DNA of 64,000 nt, from contig NZ_JAIMIC010000007.1 in NCBI RefSeq assembly GCF_019966545.1, forward strand, positions 124,001-188,000, read 5' to 3'. Source of the stretch: Heliomarina baculiformis. Its GTDB lineage: Bacteria; Pseudomonadota; Alphaproteobacteria; Rhodobacterales; Rhodobacteraceae. Below, piece after piece: positions 36,435 to 45,829 of the stretch (positions are counted from its first letter, which is position 1; each line of letters starts with the position of its first letter). A program made the position numbers and the translations under genes. The notes under the pieces were generated by a model. The model searched no databases. It was not told the origin of the DNA and saw only the letters and a list, made by a program, of their open reading frames with translations.

Positions 36435-37505
36435 ATGGCGCACGCAGCCGCAGCCATACCGGGCACGTCCCACGCCGAACCGTTCATCCGTATCGACGGG
36501 CTGAACCGCCATTTCGCCGGTGGGGCTGGCGTGCATGACCTGTCTCTCGACATCCCGCGCGGGTCTTTCACCACATTGCTCGGCCCCTCCGGCTGCGGAA
36601 AATCCACGACATTGCGCCTTTTGGCCGGGTTAGAGACGCCTGACAGCGGTTCGATCCGGATCGACGGGCGCGATGTGACCACGCTCGCGCCTTCCGAACG
36701 CGGCCTCTCCATGGTGTTCCAGTCCTACGCGCTGTTCCCGCATCTGTCGGTGAAAGATAACATCGAATTCGGCCTGCGCGTGCGCCGTGTCCCGGCTGGC
36801 GAGCGTCGAGCCCGTCTGAATGAGGCGCTCGACCTAACCGACCTCCGAGGGTTCGAGGCCCGCAAACCTGCGCAACTGTCGGGCGGCCAGCGCCAGCGAG
36901 TCGCGCTCGCCCGCGCCGTCGTTGCCGGCCATCCGCTCTGTCTGATGGATGAACCGCTCTCCAATCTCGACGCTAAACTACGCCATTCCGTACGTCAGGA
37001 CATCCGCCGCCTGCAGCGCCGCCTCGGCATGACTGTCATCTACGTCACCCACGACCAGACCGAAGCGATGTCGATGGCCGACACCGTTGTATTGATGCGC
37101 GACGGTCGGATCGAACAGGCCGCCAGCCCGGCGGACATCTATGCGAATCCCACCACTGAATTCGCGGCCACCTTCGTCGGGTCCCCGCCAATCCAGATGA
37201 TGCCGCCGTTGTCAGGTGAGCAAGCGCCGCGCGTCGGTATCCGGGCCGAGGACCTGCATCTGGTAGAGCCTAAAAAGGGCCTTTTGACCGTCTCTGTAAC
37301 CTCTACCGAATTCCTTGGTGCCGAAACTTACATCTATGTCCGCGCCACGGAGGGCGATGACATCATCGTACGCGCCCCCGGGCGTGTCGAACCCGCGCCC
37401 GGCACTTCCTTCGATCTCGACTGGCAACCCGAAGCCGCACACCGCTTTGACCAGAAAGGCAATCGTCTCGCGCTCCATCGCAAGACGCTCGTCCCCGCAG
37501 AATAA
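36435..37505 (+). CDS. ugpC: ABC transporter ATP-binding protein, UgpC/MalK type
   Basis: 356 residues. Walker A LLGPSGCGKSTT, Q-loop MVFQSYALFPHL, signature LSGGQRQRVALARAV, Walker B PLCLMDEPLSNLD and H-loop YVTHDQTEAMSMAD are intact. A C-terminal TOBE/MalK-type domain starts near residue 240 (IQMMPPL, VGIRAEDLHLV). In this operon the ATPase gene comes first (C-B-A-E order). The assignment to glycerol-3-phosphate uptake rests on the binding protein and the GlpR-like neighbour; related systems carry other sugars or polyols. Confidence 0.88.
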   Translation: MAHAAAAIPGTSHAEPFIRIDGLNRHFAGGAGVHDLSLDIPRGSFTTLLGPSGCGKSTTLRLLAGLETPDSGSIRIDGRDVTTLAPSERGLSMVFQSYALFPHLSVKDNIEFGLRVRRVPAGERRARLNEALDLTDLRGFEARKPAQLSGGQRQRVALARAVVAGHPLCLMDEPLSNLDAKLRHSVRQDIRRLQRRLGMTVIYVTHDQTEAMSMADTVVLMRDGRIEQAASPADIYANPTTEFAATFVGSPPIQMMPPLSGEQAPRVGIRAEDLHLVEPKKGLLTVSVTSTEFLGAETYIYVRATEGDDIIVRAPGRVEPAPGTSFDLDWQPEAAHRFDQKGNRLALHRKTLVPAE

Positions 37506-37539
37506 CCCTTTCACAAACGGAAATGCTCAAGGAGCTCTC

Positions 37540-38802
37540 ATGAAACCGATCCTAAATGCGCTTGCCGCCGCAGGCACGCTTGCCGCCACGGCCCTTCCCG
37601 GCTGGGCGGAAACCAAACTCACCATGTATTACCCGGTCGCTGTGGGCGGTGCCCTGACCGAGGTGGTCGATGGGCTGATCGAAGGGTTCGAGGCCGAAAA
37701 CCCCGATATCAGTGTCGAAGCGATTTATGCCGGCAATTATGACGACACCCGCGTCCGCGCGCTCTCGGCGATCAATTCCGGCGATGCGCCCCAACTTTCG
37801 GTCATGTTCTCCATCGACGCGATCGACCTTGTCGACCGTGACCTTATTGTTGCGTTCGACGATGTGGTCGAAAGCGATGAAGACAAGGAATGGCTGAACA
37901 GCTTTTACCCCGCGCTGATGCGGAACGGGCAGATCGACGGCAAGACCTACGGCGTGCCGTTCCAGCGCTCAACCATCGTCATGTACTACAACAAGGAACT
38001 CTTTGCCGAGGCCGGTCTCGACCCGGAACAGCCCCCCGCAACCTGGGAAGAGCTGGTTGCCGACGCCAAGGCGCTGACCAAGGACGACCAGTGGGGCATC
38101 ATGATCCCCTCGACCGGTTACCCCTATTGGATGTTCCAGTGCTTTGCGATTCAGAACGACAAGGAGCTGATGAATTCCGCTGGTACAGAGACGTATTTCA
38201 ACGATCCCGCCGTGGTCGAAGCTCTGGATTTCTGGCGCTCGCTCACCCAGGAAGAAGGCGTCATGCCCGAGGGTGTGATTGAATGGGGCACGCTGCGTCA
38301 GGCCTTCCTTCAGGGTCAGACCGCGATGATGTGGCACTCCACCGGCAACCTGACCGCAGTGCGCGACGGGGCCGATTTCGACTTTGGCGTGGCGATGCTG
38401 CCCGCACACAAGCGTGCCGGTTCGCCCACCGGCGGCGGCAACTTCTACCTCTTCAAGGACTCCACCCCCGAAGAGCAGGCCGCCTCACTCAAGCTGATAC
38501 AGTACATGACCGCGCCCGAACGCGCCGCGAAATGGTCGATGGCCACAGGTTACGTCGGCATCAGCCCGGCCGCCTATGAGACCGAGGCGCTGCAGGACTA
38601 TAGCGCCGATTTCCCCGCAGCCCTCGTCGCCCGCGATCAACTCGAAGTGGCAGTTCCAGAGCTCTCCACTTTTGAAACCGCCCGGGTGCGTGAGGCGCTG
38701 AACAACGCGATCCAGGCTGTCCTGACCGGTACCAAGTCGCCGCAGGACGCGCTTGATGAGGCACAATCCACCGCCGAACGTCTGCTGAAGCCCTATCAGT
38801 AA
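37540..38802 (+). CDS. ugpB: ABC substrate-binding protein, UgpB-like
   Basis: 420 residues from ATG 37540 with AAGGAG upstream. Sec signal peptide residues 1-23 (KPILNALAAAGTLAATALPGWA). Mature start ETKLTMYYPVAVGGALTEVV, then IEGFEAENPDISVEA and SGDAPQLSVMFSID, the pattern of UgpB and related family 1 binding proteins; the C-terminal ATGYVGISPAAYE is close to the UgpB form. Predicted ligand is sn-glycerol-3-phosphate or a glycerophosphodiester, supported by the GlpR-like regulator. A hairpin separates it from ugpA, which should keep binding protein in excess. Confidence 0.85.
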   Translation: MKPILNALAAAGTLAATALPGWAETKLTMYYPVAVGGALTEVVDGLIEGFEAENPDISVEAIYAGNYDDTRVRALSAINSGDAPQLSVMFSIDAIDLVDRDLIVAFDDVVESDEDKEWLNSFYPALMRNGQIDGKTYGVPFQRSTIVMYYNKELFAEAGLDPEQPPATWEELVADAKALTKDDQWGIMIPSTGYPYWMFQCFAIQNDKELMNSAGTETYFNDPAVVEALDFWRSLTQEEGVMPEGVIEWGTLRQAFLQGQTAMMWHSTGNLTAVRDGADFDFGVAMLPAHKRAGSPTGGGNFYLFKDSTPEEQAASLKLIQYMTAPERAAKWSMATGYVGISPAAYETEALQDYSADFPAALVARDQLEVAVPELSTFETARVREALNNAIQAVLTGTKSPQDALDEAQSTAERLLKPYQ

Positions 38803-38862
38803 CGATCGCAGCCGGGCCAAACCGGCCCCGCGTGGCGCCCCCATCGCCACCTGCTGCACAGC

Positions 38863-38886
38863 GGACGGTCCTTTCACGGGCCGTCC
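38863..38886 (+). promoter_or_regulatory. intercistronic hairpin between ugpB and ugpA
   Basis: GGACGGTCC pairs with GGGCCGTCC (9 bp with one G-U, six-base loop). No T-run, so it is more likely an mRNA-stability element protecting the 3' end of the binding-protein message than a terminator. Confidence 0.6.
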
Positions 38887-38909
38887 GACCTCATTTACGG
38901 AAAGCCGCG

Positions 38910-39785
38910 ATGAAGCCCAGAAGCCAGTCTCTATACGCGTGGATGCTCTTGTTTCCGGCGCTTGTCCTGCTCAGTACATTTGCCTTCTACCCCAGCATCG
39001 CCACGCTCTGGTCAAGCCTGTTCACTCGCGGCTCCGCCCGCCGTCCAGCCAAATTCAACGAGCTTGGAAATTACGCCGATCTATTCGCTGATCCGGTTAC
39101 ATGGAAGGTCATCGGCAACAACCTGATCTATGCTGGCGTGACCATTCCCGTATCAATCGCCATCGCCCTGCTGATGGCGCTGTGGGCCGATTCTCGGATG
39201 CCCGCGAAAAGCTTTGTACGCACGGCCTATTTCACGCCGACCATGCTGCCGATGATCGCCGCCGCGAACCTCTGGCTGTTCTTCTACACACCCGGGATTG
39301 GCCTGTTCGACCGCATCATCGGTGTGTTCGGATTCGATTCGGTCAACTGGCTGGGGCAGCCGGAAACCGCGCTCTGGTCGATCATCCTTGTGACGATCTG
39401 GAAAGAATCCGGGTTCTTCATGATCTTCTACCTCGCCGCGCTGCAAACCATCCCGCCCGAGTTGAAAGAGGCCGCGATTATCGAGGGTACCTCGCGCTGG
39501 ACCTACCTGCGCCGCGTTGTCCTGCCGCTGCTGATGCCCACAACCCTGTTCGTACTGGTCAATGCGCTGATCAATTCTGTCCGGCTGATCGATCACCTGT
39601 TCATCCTGACCAAGGGAGGGCCTGACAACGCGACCAAGCTGATCCTCTACTACATCTGGGAGCTCGCCTTTTCCTATCTCGACGCGCCGCACGCTGCCGC
39701 GATGACAGTACTGGTGCTGATCGCGCTGGGGATCGTCGCCACGATCCAGTTCCGGCTTATCGACAAAAGGGCGCATTACAGATGA
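38910..39785 (+). CDS. ugpA: ABC transporter permease, UgpA-like
   Basis: 291 residues from ATG 38910 (MKPRSQSLYAWMLLFPAL). Six predicted membrane helices; EAA loop ELKEAAIIEGTSRWTYLRRVVLPLLMP split near residues 190-216. Matches MalF/UgpA-type permeases. Overlaps ugpE by 4 bases. Earlier in-frame start at 38832 would place the ugpB-ugpA hairpin inside the gene and is rejected. Confidence 0.9.
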   Translation: MKPRSQSLYAWMLLFPALVLLSTFAFYPSIATLWSSLFTRGSARRPAKFNELGNYADLFADPVTWKVIGNNLIYAGVTIPVSIAIALLMALWADSRMPAKSFVRTAYFTPTMLPMIAAANLWLFFYTPGIGLFDRIIGVFGFDSVNWLGQPETALWSIILVTIWKESGFFMIFYLAALQTIPPELKEAAIIEGTSRWTYLRRVVLPLLMPTTLFVLVNALINSVRLIDHLFILTKGGPDNATKLILYYIWELAFSYLDAPHAAAMTVLVLIALGIVATIQFRLIDKRAHYR

Positions 39786-40600
39786 AACTTGGCAATAGTC
39801 CCCTTATTAGTCTCGATTCTATTGGTGCCCTGTTCCTTGCGCTCGCCTGGATCTCTCCGCTGCTTTTCGCGATCTGGGCCGCATTTCACGAACCGACACA
39901 TGCGATTGATTTCGACCTTGCCGCGCCCTGGACGCTCGACAATATCCGGGCGGTCTGGTCGCAGGCGCCGTGGCTGACCTACCTGGCGAATACGATCTTT
40001 CTCGTGACGCTTGTCCTCGCCGGGCAATTCCTCCTCTGCACCCTCGCCGGTTTTGCCTTTGCCCGGTTCGAATTTCGCGGGCGCGAGGTGCTCTTCCTCA
40101 TGGTGCTCCTGCAACTCTTTATCCTGCCCGAGGTGCTGATCGTCGAAAACTATGCAATCGTCTCTAACATTGGACTTTTCGACACCACTTTGGGCATGGC
40201 CATGCCGTACATGGCCAGCGCCTTCGGTATTTTCCTCCTGCGTCAGGCTTTCAAAGCCGTACCGCGCGAACTTGAGGACGCCGCACGAGTGGAAGGCGCG
40301 ACATGGATGGGCGTGCTGCTCAAGGTCTATGTACCCGTCGCACGGCCCACCTACCTTGCCTATGCGCTGGTGTCTGTCGCGACCCACTGGAACAACTTCC
40401 TCTGGCCGCTCATCATCACCAATTCGACCGACACCCGCCCGCTGACGATTGGGCTGTCGCTCTTTGGGGCGCCGGAAAGCGGCGTGGACATTTCCATGAT
40501 CAGCGCCGCGACCTTGATGACCATTGCCCCACTATTACTCGCTTTCCTGATATTTCAGCGCCAATTCCTGCAAGCCTTCATAACCTCGGGCATCAAGTAA
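39782..40600 (+). CDS. ugpE: ABC transporter permease, UgpE-like
   Basis: 272 residues, six membrane helices (first at LISLDSIGALFLALAWISPL). EAA loop ELEDAARVEGATWMGVLLKVYVP near residues 162-184. MalG/UgpE family, pairing with the product of the preceding gene, which it overlaps by 4 bases. Last clear gene of the transporter operon; the P450 gene follows after 79 bp. Confidence 0.9.
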   Translation: MKLGNSPLISLDSIGALFLALAWISPLLFAIWAAFHEPTHAIDFDLAAPWTLDNIRAVWSQAPWLTYLANTIFLVTLVLAGQFLLCTLAGFAFARFEFRGREVLFLMVLLQLFILPEVLIVENYAIVSNIGLFDTTLGMAMPYMASAFGIFLLRQAFKAVPRELEDAARVEGATWMGVLLKVYVPVARPTYLAYALVSVATHWNNFLWPLIITNSTDTRPLTIGLSLFGAPESGVDISMISAATLMTIAPLLLAFLIFQRQFLQAFITSGIK

Positions 40601-40679
40601 CTGACGCGCACCGAAAGGGTTGCTGGATCAACCCCCCCTCGCTAGGCTGTAATCACGCAGTTCTGGGGAGGAGCCTGCC

Positions 40680-41870
40680 GTGACAACGACTCTCGCGCCT
40701 GTCGCACCCGTCGATACCGAGATTACAATCGAGCAGCTCACGCTCGATCCCTATTCGATTTTCAAACGCCTGCGGGCCGAAAACCCGGTGCTCAAGATCA
40801 AATCGATCAACCGCACCCTGCTGACGCGCGCCGAAGACACCAAATACGTCAAGGAAAACCCGGCGCTGTTCAGTTCGGACGACCCAAGCACCCCGATGGA
40901 GCGTGCCTTTCGCGCCCATACGCTCATGCGCAAGGATGCCGAGGAACATCTGACCGAGCGTAACGCAATGGCGCCGACCTTTGCGGGCAAGAACATCAAG
41001 GGCTGCTGGGAACCGATCTATACCAGGATCGCCGAGGATTTCGTCGCCTCCCTGCCGCGCGGCGAAACTGTGGACCTTTTCAAACATCTAGCCGCGCCCT
41101 ATGCCGCCCGCTGCCTGAAACATCTCCTTGGCATCGAAGAAGCGAGCGATGCCGACATGGAGCGATGGAGCCAGACCCTGATCGACGGGGCGGGCAACTT
41201 TGGCTACCGGCAGGATCTCTTCGATCTTTGCGATACCGCGAATGATGAAATGGACGCGCTGTTTCACGCCACGATCCCGCGTCACAAGGCCGAACCGAAC
41301 GCTTCGGCCCTGTCTGTCATGGTAAACGCCGAAGATCCGATTCCGCTCAGCCAGATATTCGCGAATATCAAGATCGCCATCGGCGGGGGCATCAATGAAC
41401 CGCGCGATGCCCTGCTGACTATTCTCTACGGGCTGATGACCAACCCGGACCAGATGGAAGCCTGCAAGAAAGACGCCCTCTGGGGGCAGGCATTCGAGGA
41501 AGGCGTGCGCTGGGTCGCCCCGATCCAGGCCAGTTCGCGTCTTGTGATGGAGGACACGGTGATCCGGGGGTACCATATCCCCAAGGGCGATGTGGTGATG
41601 ACCTCGCAGGCCTCGGCCTGCCATGACGAGGCGCTCTATGACAAGCCCGAGGAATACAACATTTTCCGTTCCAAAGTCCCGCATCAGGCCTTTGGCAACG
41701 GGCCGCATTTCTGTCAGGGCACCCATATTGCACGGCGCATGCTGGCCAATATCATGCTGCCGATGCTGTTTGACCGCTTCCCGGATATGACCCTGCCCGA
41801 TCCCGGTGCGGTCCAGTTCTACGGGTTCGGTTTCCGCGGGCCGCTGTCGTTACCCGTGACCCTGAATTAG
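40680..41870 (+). CDS. cytochrome P450 with atypical I helix
   Basis: 396 residues, start GTG 40680 after GGGGAGGAG. Soluble bacterial class, no membrane anchor. The heme thiolate is C345 in FGNGPHFCQGTHIAR and the K-helix pair is E274-R277 (EEGVRW). The I-helix oxygen-activation region, normally [A/G]Gx[D/E]TT, reads AIGGGINEPRD, so the conserved acid-threonine pair is replaced. Such P450s exist among Rhodobacterales but their substrates are unknown to me. No ferredoxin or reductase gene is nearby. Probably cotranscribed with the following TRAP binding-protein gene (65-bp gap). Confidence 0.88.
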   Translation: MTTTLAPVAPVDTEITIEQLTLDPYSIFKRLRAENPVLKIKSINRTLLTRAEDTKYVKENPALFSSDDPSTPMERAFRAHTLMRKDAEEHLTERNAMAPTFAGKNIKGCWEPIYTRIAEDFVASLPRGETVDLFKHLAAPYAARCLKHLLGIEEASDADMERWSQTLIDGAGNFGYRQDLFDLCDTANDEMDALFHATIPRHKAEPNASALSVMVNAEDPIPLSQIFANIKIAIGGGINEPRDALLTILYGLMTNPDQMEACKKDALWGQAFEEGVRWVAPIQASSRLVMEDTVIRGYHIPKGDVVMTSQASACHDEALYDKPEEYNIFRSKVPHQAFGNGPHFCQGTHIARRMLANIMLPMLFDRFPDMTLPDPGAVQFYGFGFRGPLSLPVTLN

Positions 41871-41935
41871 ACCCTAATAAAATGAATACCAACAGCGCCG
41901 GGACAAACCCGCGCATTTTTCTCGGGAGGAAAACC

Positions 41936-42976
41936 ATGAAGAAACGCACTCTGCTCGGGGCAGCATTTTCAGCTGTTCTGGCGTCGACGCTTTGGCCGGC
42001 CGCAACGACCGCCCAAGAGGTGACACTGAAGCTGCATCAGTTCCTGCCGGCACCGGCGACAGTGCCAAAGCTGATCCTGAAACCTTGGGCCGAACGGGTC
42101 GAAGAGGCCTCAGACGGGCGCATTAAGATCGACCATTTCGACGCGATGGCGCTTGGCGGCACACCTCCCAGCCTGATGGATCAGGCCATCGACGGGTCAG
42201 CCGATCTCATCATGACCGTCGTGGGCTATACGCCGGGCCGTTTCCCCAAGACCGAGGTCTTTGAACTGCCCTTCATGATGACCGACCCGATTGCAACCTC
42301 CAAGGCTTTCATGGACCTTGTAGAGACTGATTTGCAGGGAGAAGAATACAAAGACGTCAAGATTCTCGGCGCATGGGTGCATGGTCCCGGCGTCGTGCAT
42401 TCGCGCAACGGCGTCACGAAGCTCGAGGACATGGAAGGGCTCAAGATGCGCGGTCCGACCCGCGTGATCACCGACATGCTGCGGGAACTGGGCGCAACCC
42501 CGGTTGGCATGCCGCTCCCCGCCATCCCCGAGGCACTGTCCAAGGGCGTCATCGACGGCACGGTGATCCCGTGGGAAGTCACCCCCGCGATCAAGCTGTC
42601 GGAACTGATCGGTCACGGCACTGAATTCACTAACTCGAAAGAGGCACTTTATACCGCGACTATCGTGCTTGCGATGAACAAGGCCAAGTACGACGCATTG
42701 CCCGACGATCTCAAAGCGATCCTCGATGCGGAATCCGGCCAGAAACTGTCCGAATTCGCCGCGCAGGTCATGTATGAACGCGACAACCCGGGCCGTGAAC
42801 TCGCGCTGTCGAACGGATCCGAGATCATCCAGCTCGACGAGACTGAAATCGCGCGCTGGAAGGAAAAGGCCCAACCGGTGATCGAACGCTGGAAAGAGGA
42901 AATGGCGGCGAAAGACATCGACGGCGAAGCGCTGATCGAAAAGGCCCGCGAGCTGATCGAAAAGCACGGCGGCTAG
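41936..42976 (+). CDS. TRAP transporter substrate-binding protein (DctP family), without QM partners here
   Basis: 346 residues from ATG 41936, ribosome-binding site GGGAGGA. Sec signal residues 1-26 (KKRTLLGAAFSAVLASTLWPA; cleavage near TTAQ-EV). The DctP-family carboxylate clamp region includes GLKMRGPTRVITDMLRELGA, with the conserved arginine in KMRGP. Typical ligands are organic acids. No small or large membrane subunit gene (dctQ, dctM) occurs anywhere in the window, so it must use components encoded elsewhere or be a sensor/scavenger. Ends in a KEEM... charged helix. Confidence 0.85.
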   Translation: MKKRTLLGAAFSAVLASTLWPAATTAQEVTLKLHQFLPAPATVPKLILKPWAERVEEASDGRIKIDHFDAMALGGTPPSLMDQAIDGSADLIMTVVGYTPGRFPKTEVFELPFMMTDPIATSKAFMDLVETDLQGEEYKDVKILGAWVHGPGVVHSRNGVTKLEDMEGLKMRGPTRVITDMLRELGATPVGMPLPAIPEALSKGVIDGTVIPWEVTPAIKLSELIGHGTEFTNSKEALYTATIVLAMNKAKYDALPDDLKAILDAESGQKLSEFAAQVMYERDNPGRELALSNGSEIIQLDETEIARWKEKAQPVIERWKEEMAAKDIDGEALIEKARELIEKHGG

Positions 42977-42982
42977 AAACCT

Positions 42983-43017
42983 CTACAGGGGCGCGAAACA
43001 AAAGCGCGCCCCTGTAG
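42983..43017. terminator. strong bidirectional hairpin between dctP-like and cupin genes
   Basis: Perfect 13-bp stem CTACAGGGGCGCG / CGCGCCCCTGTAG with a nine-base A-rich loop, lying between convergent genes. No T-run on either side, so termination efficiency is uncertain. Confidence 0.65.
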
Positions 43018-43027
43018 CAGCCTCTGA

Positions 43028-43447
43028 TCAGGGGTTTTCGGCAAACCATGCGACGATCTCGGGCATATTGCGCTCGAACCCTCCCGGGATGAAAACGTTG
43101 AACAGCCGCGCCGGTACATTGCCAGGATTTCGGAAATCATGGGTTACACCGGCCGGGATCCGGATAAAGCTCCCCTCGTCGTAGCTGCGCCACTCCTCGC
43201 CGGTCAGCAACTCGGGCGTGCCTTCCAGCACATAGAATATCTCGTCATTGGCGTCGTGGTGATGTGCACCTACGCCCTCCTGCCCCGGCGCCATCCGCCA
43301 CTCCGAGACTGAATAGCCAGCGCCGGTCTCGGCTTCATCCTCTTTGAACAGCGCCGTCAGCTTACCCATCTCATAGCGCCGCCCTTCATCGCGCCCAAGC
43401 GCGATCACCGCTTTGCGCGCCGTCTTTTCCGAAGCATCATCCATCAC
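43028..43447 (-). CDS. cupin-domain protein
   Basis: 139 residues, single cupin barrel. Motif 1 is AHHHDANDEIFYVLEG (metal-binding histidines and glutamate) and motif 2 PAGVTHDFRNPGNVPA with the last histidine. Small metal-binding cupins serve as isomerases, dioxygenases or binding proteins; nothing narrows this one. Convergent with the TRAP binding-protein gene and separated from it by a strong hairpin. Two adjacent ATGs begin the frame; either could be used. Confidence 0.8.
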   Translation of the reverse strand: MMDDASEKTARKAVIALGRDEGRRYEMGKLTALFKEDEAETGAGYSVSEWRMAPGQEGVGAHHHDANDEIFYVLEGTPELLTGEEWRSYDEGSFIRIPAGVTHDFRNPGNVPARLFNVFIPGGFERNMPEIVAWFAENP

Positions 43448-43635
43448 ACGCCCCTGTTTTGCTGCCGTTCAACGCTACGACAAGCTTCCTGACCCGCAAA
43501 CAGATTTATGCCACCTGTCGCGTCTTCCCGCCGGAGCGAACGGCCCTCGCCGCGCGCGCCCGTTGAGTTTGCGCCGAAAAAGACCTATCTCGGCGGAGAC
43601 AGCCGCTCAAGCGGCACTTGCAAGGAACGACCCGC

Positions 43636-44250
43636 GTGGCAAATCACCTCTATCAGAACGACCTGCCCGACGGGCTGACCCTTGGCCCCATCGTCGCAAT
43701 CGACTGCGAAACCATGGGGCTCAACCCGCATCGCGACCGGCTTTGCGTGATCCAGATGTCCGACGGAGACGGCAATTCCCACATCGTGCAGGTCGCCAAA
43801 GGCCAGACCGAGGCGCCTAATCTCTGCAAGATGCTCACCGACCCGAACACGCTGAAACTCTTTCATTTCGGGCGTTTCGATATCGCCGCCATGTATCACG
43901 CCTTTGGCGCCTTGGCCGCGCCGGTCTATTGCACAAAGATCGCCAGCCGCCTTATCCGCACCTATACGGATCGTCACGGGCTCAAGAACCTCACGCAGGA
44001 ACTGATCGGCGTCGATATCTCCAAGCAGCAACAGATGAGCGACTGGGGCGCGGAAAAGCTGACCGATGCGCAGCTTGAATATGCCGCTTCGGACGTTCTG
44101 TACCTGCATCAGCTCAAGGAAAAGCTCGACGAGCGGCTCGCCCGCGAAGGCCGCACCGAGCTTGCGCAGAGCTGTTTCGATTTCCTGCCCACGCGGTCGC
44201 TGCTCGATCTTGAAGGCTGGCCCGAAATCGACATCTTCGCCCACTCATGA
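43636..44250 (+). CDS. rnd: ribonuclease D, short form (DEDDy exonuclease)
   Basis: 204 residues from GTG 43636, preceded by AAGGAA. The DEDDy exonuclease motifs are AIDCETMGL (D-x-E), HFGRFDIAAM (D) and YAASDVLYL (Y...D). No HRDC domains, so this is the short alphaproteobacterial RNase D-like form rather than the E. coli length of 375. Acts in tRNA and RNA 3'-end processing. Its stop overlaps the kpsF start (ATGA). Confidence 0.9.
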   Translation: MANHLYQNDLPDGLTLGPIVAIDCETMGLNPHRDRLCVIQMSDGDGNSHIVQVAKGQTEAPNLCKMLTDPNTLKLFHFGRFDIAAMYHAFGALAAPVYCTKIASRLIRTYTDRHGLKNLTQELIGVDISKQQQMSDWGAEKLTDAQLEYAASDVLYLHQLKEKLDERLAREGRTELAQSCFDFLPTRSLLDLEGWPEIDIFAHS

Positions 44251-45212
44251 CTGAGTCGGAATCATTCCTCGCCACGGCGCGCCAGGTCATCACGGACGAG
44301 GCCCGCGCGCTCGACGTGCTGGCCGGACAGCTTGATCAGGGTTTCGTCGACACACTGCGCCTGATGCTGGATGCCACCGGCCGCATCATCGTCAGCGGCA
44401 TCGGGAAATCCGGTCATATCGGGCGCAAGATCGCCGCGACGCTGGCAAGCACCGGCACGCCCGCGCATTTCGTCCACCCGGCCGAAGCGAGCCACGGCGA
44501 TCTCGGCATGGTTTCCAAGGGCGATGTCGTGCTGGCGATCTCGAACTCTGGCGAAGCGCCGGAACTTGCCAACCTTGTCGCCTATACCCGCCGGTTCGGG
44601 ATTCCGCTGATCGGGCTTTCCAGTAAGCCGGAAAGTTCGCTCATGATGCAAGCGGATGCACACCTGCTGATTCCGTCGATGGGCGAGGCCTGTGGGTTCG
44701 GCATCGTACCGTCGATCTCGACTACGCTGACGCTTGCAATGGGCGACGCCCTGGCCATCGCCCTTATGAAATACCGCGATTTCCAGGCTGAGAATTTCCG
44801 CGACTTTCACCCAGGGGGCAAACTGGGGGCGCAGCTTACCAAGGTACGCGATCTCATGCATGCAGCAGAGGAACTGCCGCTGGTCACGCCGCAGACGCCG
44901 ATGCGGGACACAATCGCCGAAATCGGGCGCAAGTCCTTTGGCATGGTCGGCGTCGTCGAAGGTGGCAATCTTGTCGGCATCATCACCGATGGTGACCTGC
45001 GCCGTCAGCTCGACGGGCTGATGACCCGCACCGCCGGGGACGTGATGACCCGAAACCCGCAAACAGTCCGACCCGATGCGCTTGCCGAAGAAGGTGCCGC
45101 CGTCATGAACAAGCGCGGCATCACCTGTCTTTTCGTGACGGAACATGACGCGCCTGCCCCGGCCCTCGGCCTGCTGCATATTCACGACTGCCTACGCGCC
45201 GGTCTCGGCTAA
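44247..45212 (+). CDS. kpsF: D-arabinose 5-phosphate isomerase (KpsF/GutQ/KdsD family)
   Basis: 321 residues. N-terminal SIS domain (about 30-190; ISGIGKSGHIGRKIAATLAST, SHGDLGMVSKGD) and two C-terminal CBS domains (about 205-320). Converts ribulose 5-phosphate to arabinose 5-phosphate, the first committed step to Kdo for LPS inner core. In the same order as E. coli kdsD before the lpt genes, though kdsC is absent. Also relevant to the kdsB gene at 55.9 kb. Confidence 0.93.
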   Translation: MTESESFLATARQVITDEARALDVLAGQLDQGFVDTLRLMLDATGRIIVSGIGKSGHIGRKIAATLASTGTPAHFVHPAEASHGDLGMVSKGDVVLAISNSGEAPELANLVAYTRRFGIPLIGLSSKPESSLMMQADAHLLIPSMGEACGFGIVPSISTTLTLAMGDALAIALMKYRDFQAENFRDFHPGGKLGAQLTKVRDLMHAAEELPLVTPQTPMRDTIAEIGRKSFGMVGVVEGGNLVGIITDGDLRRQLDGLMTRTAGDVMTRNPQTVRPDALAEEGAAVMNKRGITCLFVTEHDAPAPALGLLHIHDCLRAGLG

Positions 45213-45227
45213 GGGGAGGTATGGGCG

Positions 45228-45824
45228 ATGGATCTCTATTCCCGGCTGGTTGCCATTTTCAAGGTGCTGTTGCCCCTCATCGCGCTTGGTATCCTCGCGA
45301 CGCTTTTCCTGCTGTCCCGGGGCAGCAATTTCGAGGCGACGATTCCCTTTGCTGACAGCGAGGTCGCCGAACGGACCCGCGGCCAGCAGATTACCGCGCC
45401 GTTCTTTTCCGGCACCAACCAGAAGGGCGAAGAAATCGTTGTACGCGCAGCCCTTGCCCGCCCCGGCGATGAGAATACGCCCGCCGAGGCAACCGAGGTC
45501 AATGCAAAGCTGACCGCCACCGATGGAGTCGAACTGACGCTCGATTCCGAAATGGTGCGCGTGGACATGCAAAGCGACGTCGCGACCTTTCAGGGTGGTG
45601 TGCGCATGACCACCTCGACCGGGATCGAGATCGAAACCGAAGAGCTGGAAACCACTCTTCAATATCTGTCGGGCCAGACTAACGGCGCCATCTCCGGCAC
45701 CTCTCCGTTCGGCGATCTCACGGCCGGCCGGATGACCTTTGGTCCCGAAAATGACGACGGGCCTCTGCATGTTCTTTTCAACCAAGGTGTAAAGCTGATA
45801 TACCTGCCGAAAAAATCGGATTAA
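45228..45824 (+). CDS. lptC: LPS export ABC transporter periplasmic protein LptC
   Basis: 198 residues, a bitopic inner-membrane protein. One N-terminal membrane helix (VLLPLIALGILATLFLLS, about 13-30) and a periplasmic beta-jellyroll with repeated strands, ending near FNQGVKLIYLPKKSD. LptC receives LPS from LptB2FG and passes it to LptA. Low sequence conservation is usual; the call rests on size, topology, OstA-like repeats and place between kpsF and lptA/lptB. Confidence 0.85.
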   Translation: MDLYSRLVAIFKVLLPLIALGILATLFLLSRGSNFEATIPFADSEVAERTRGQQITAPFFSGTNQKGEEIVVRAALARPGDENTPAEATEVNAKLTATDGVELTLDSEMVRVDMQSDVATFQGGVRMTTSTGIEIETEELETTLQYLSGQTNGAISGTSPFGDLTAGRMTFGPENDDGPLHVLFNQGVKLIYLPKKSD

Positions 45825-45829
45825 CTCAC

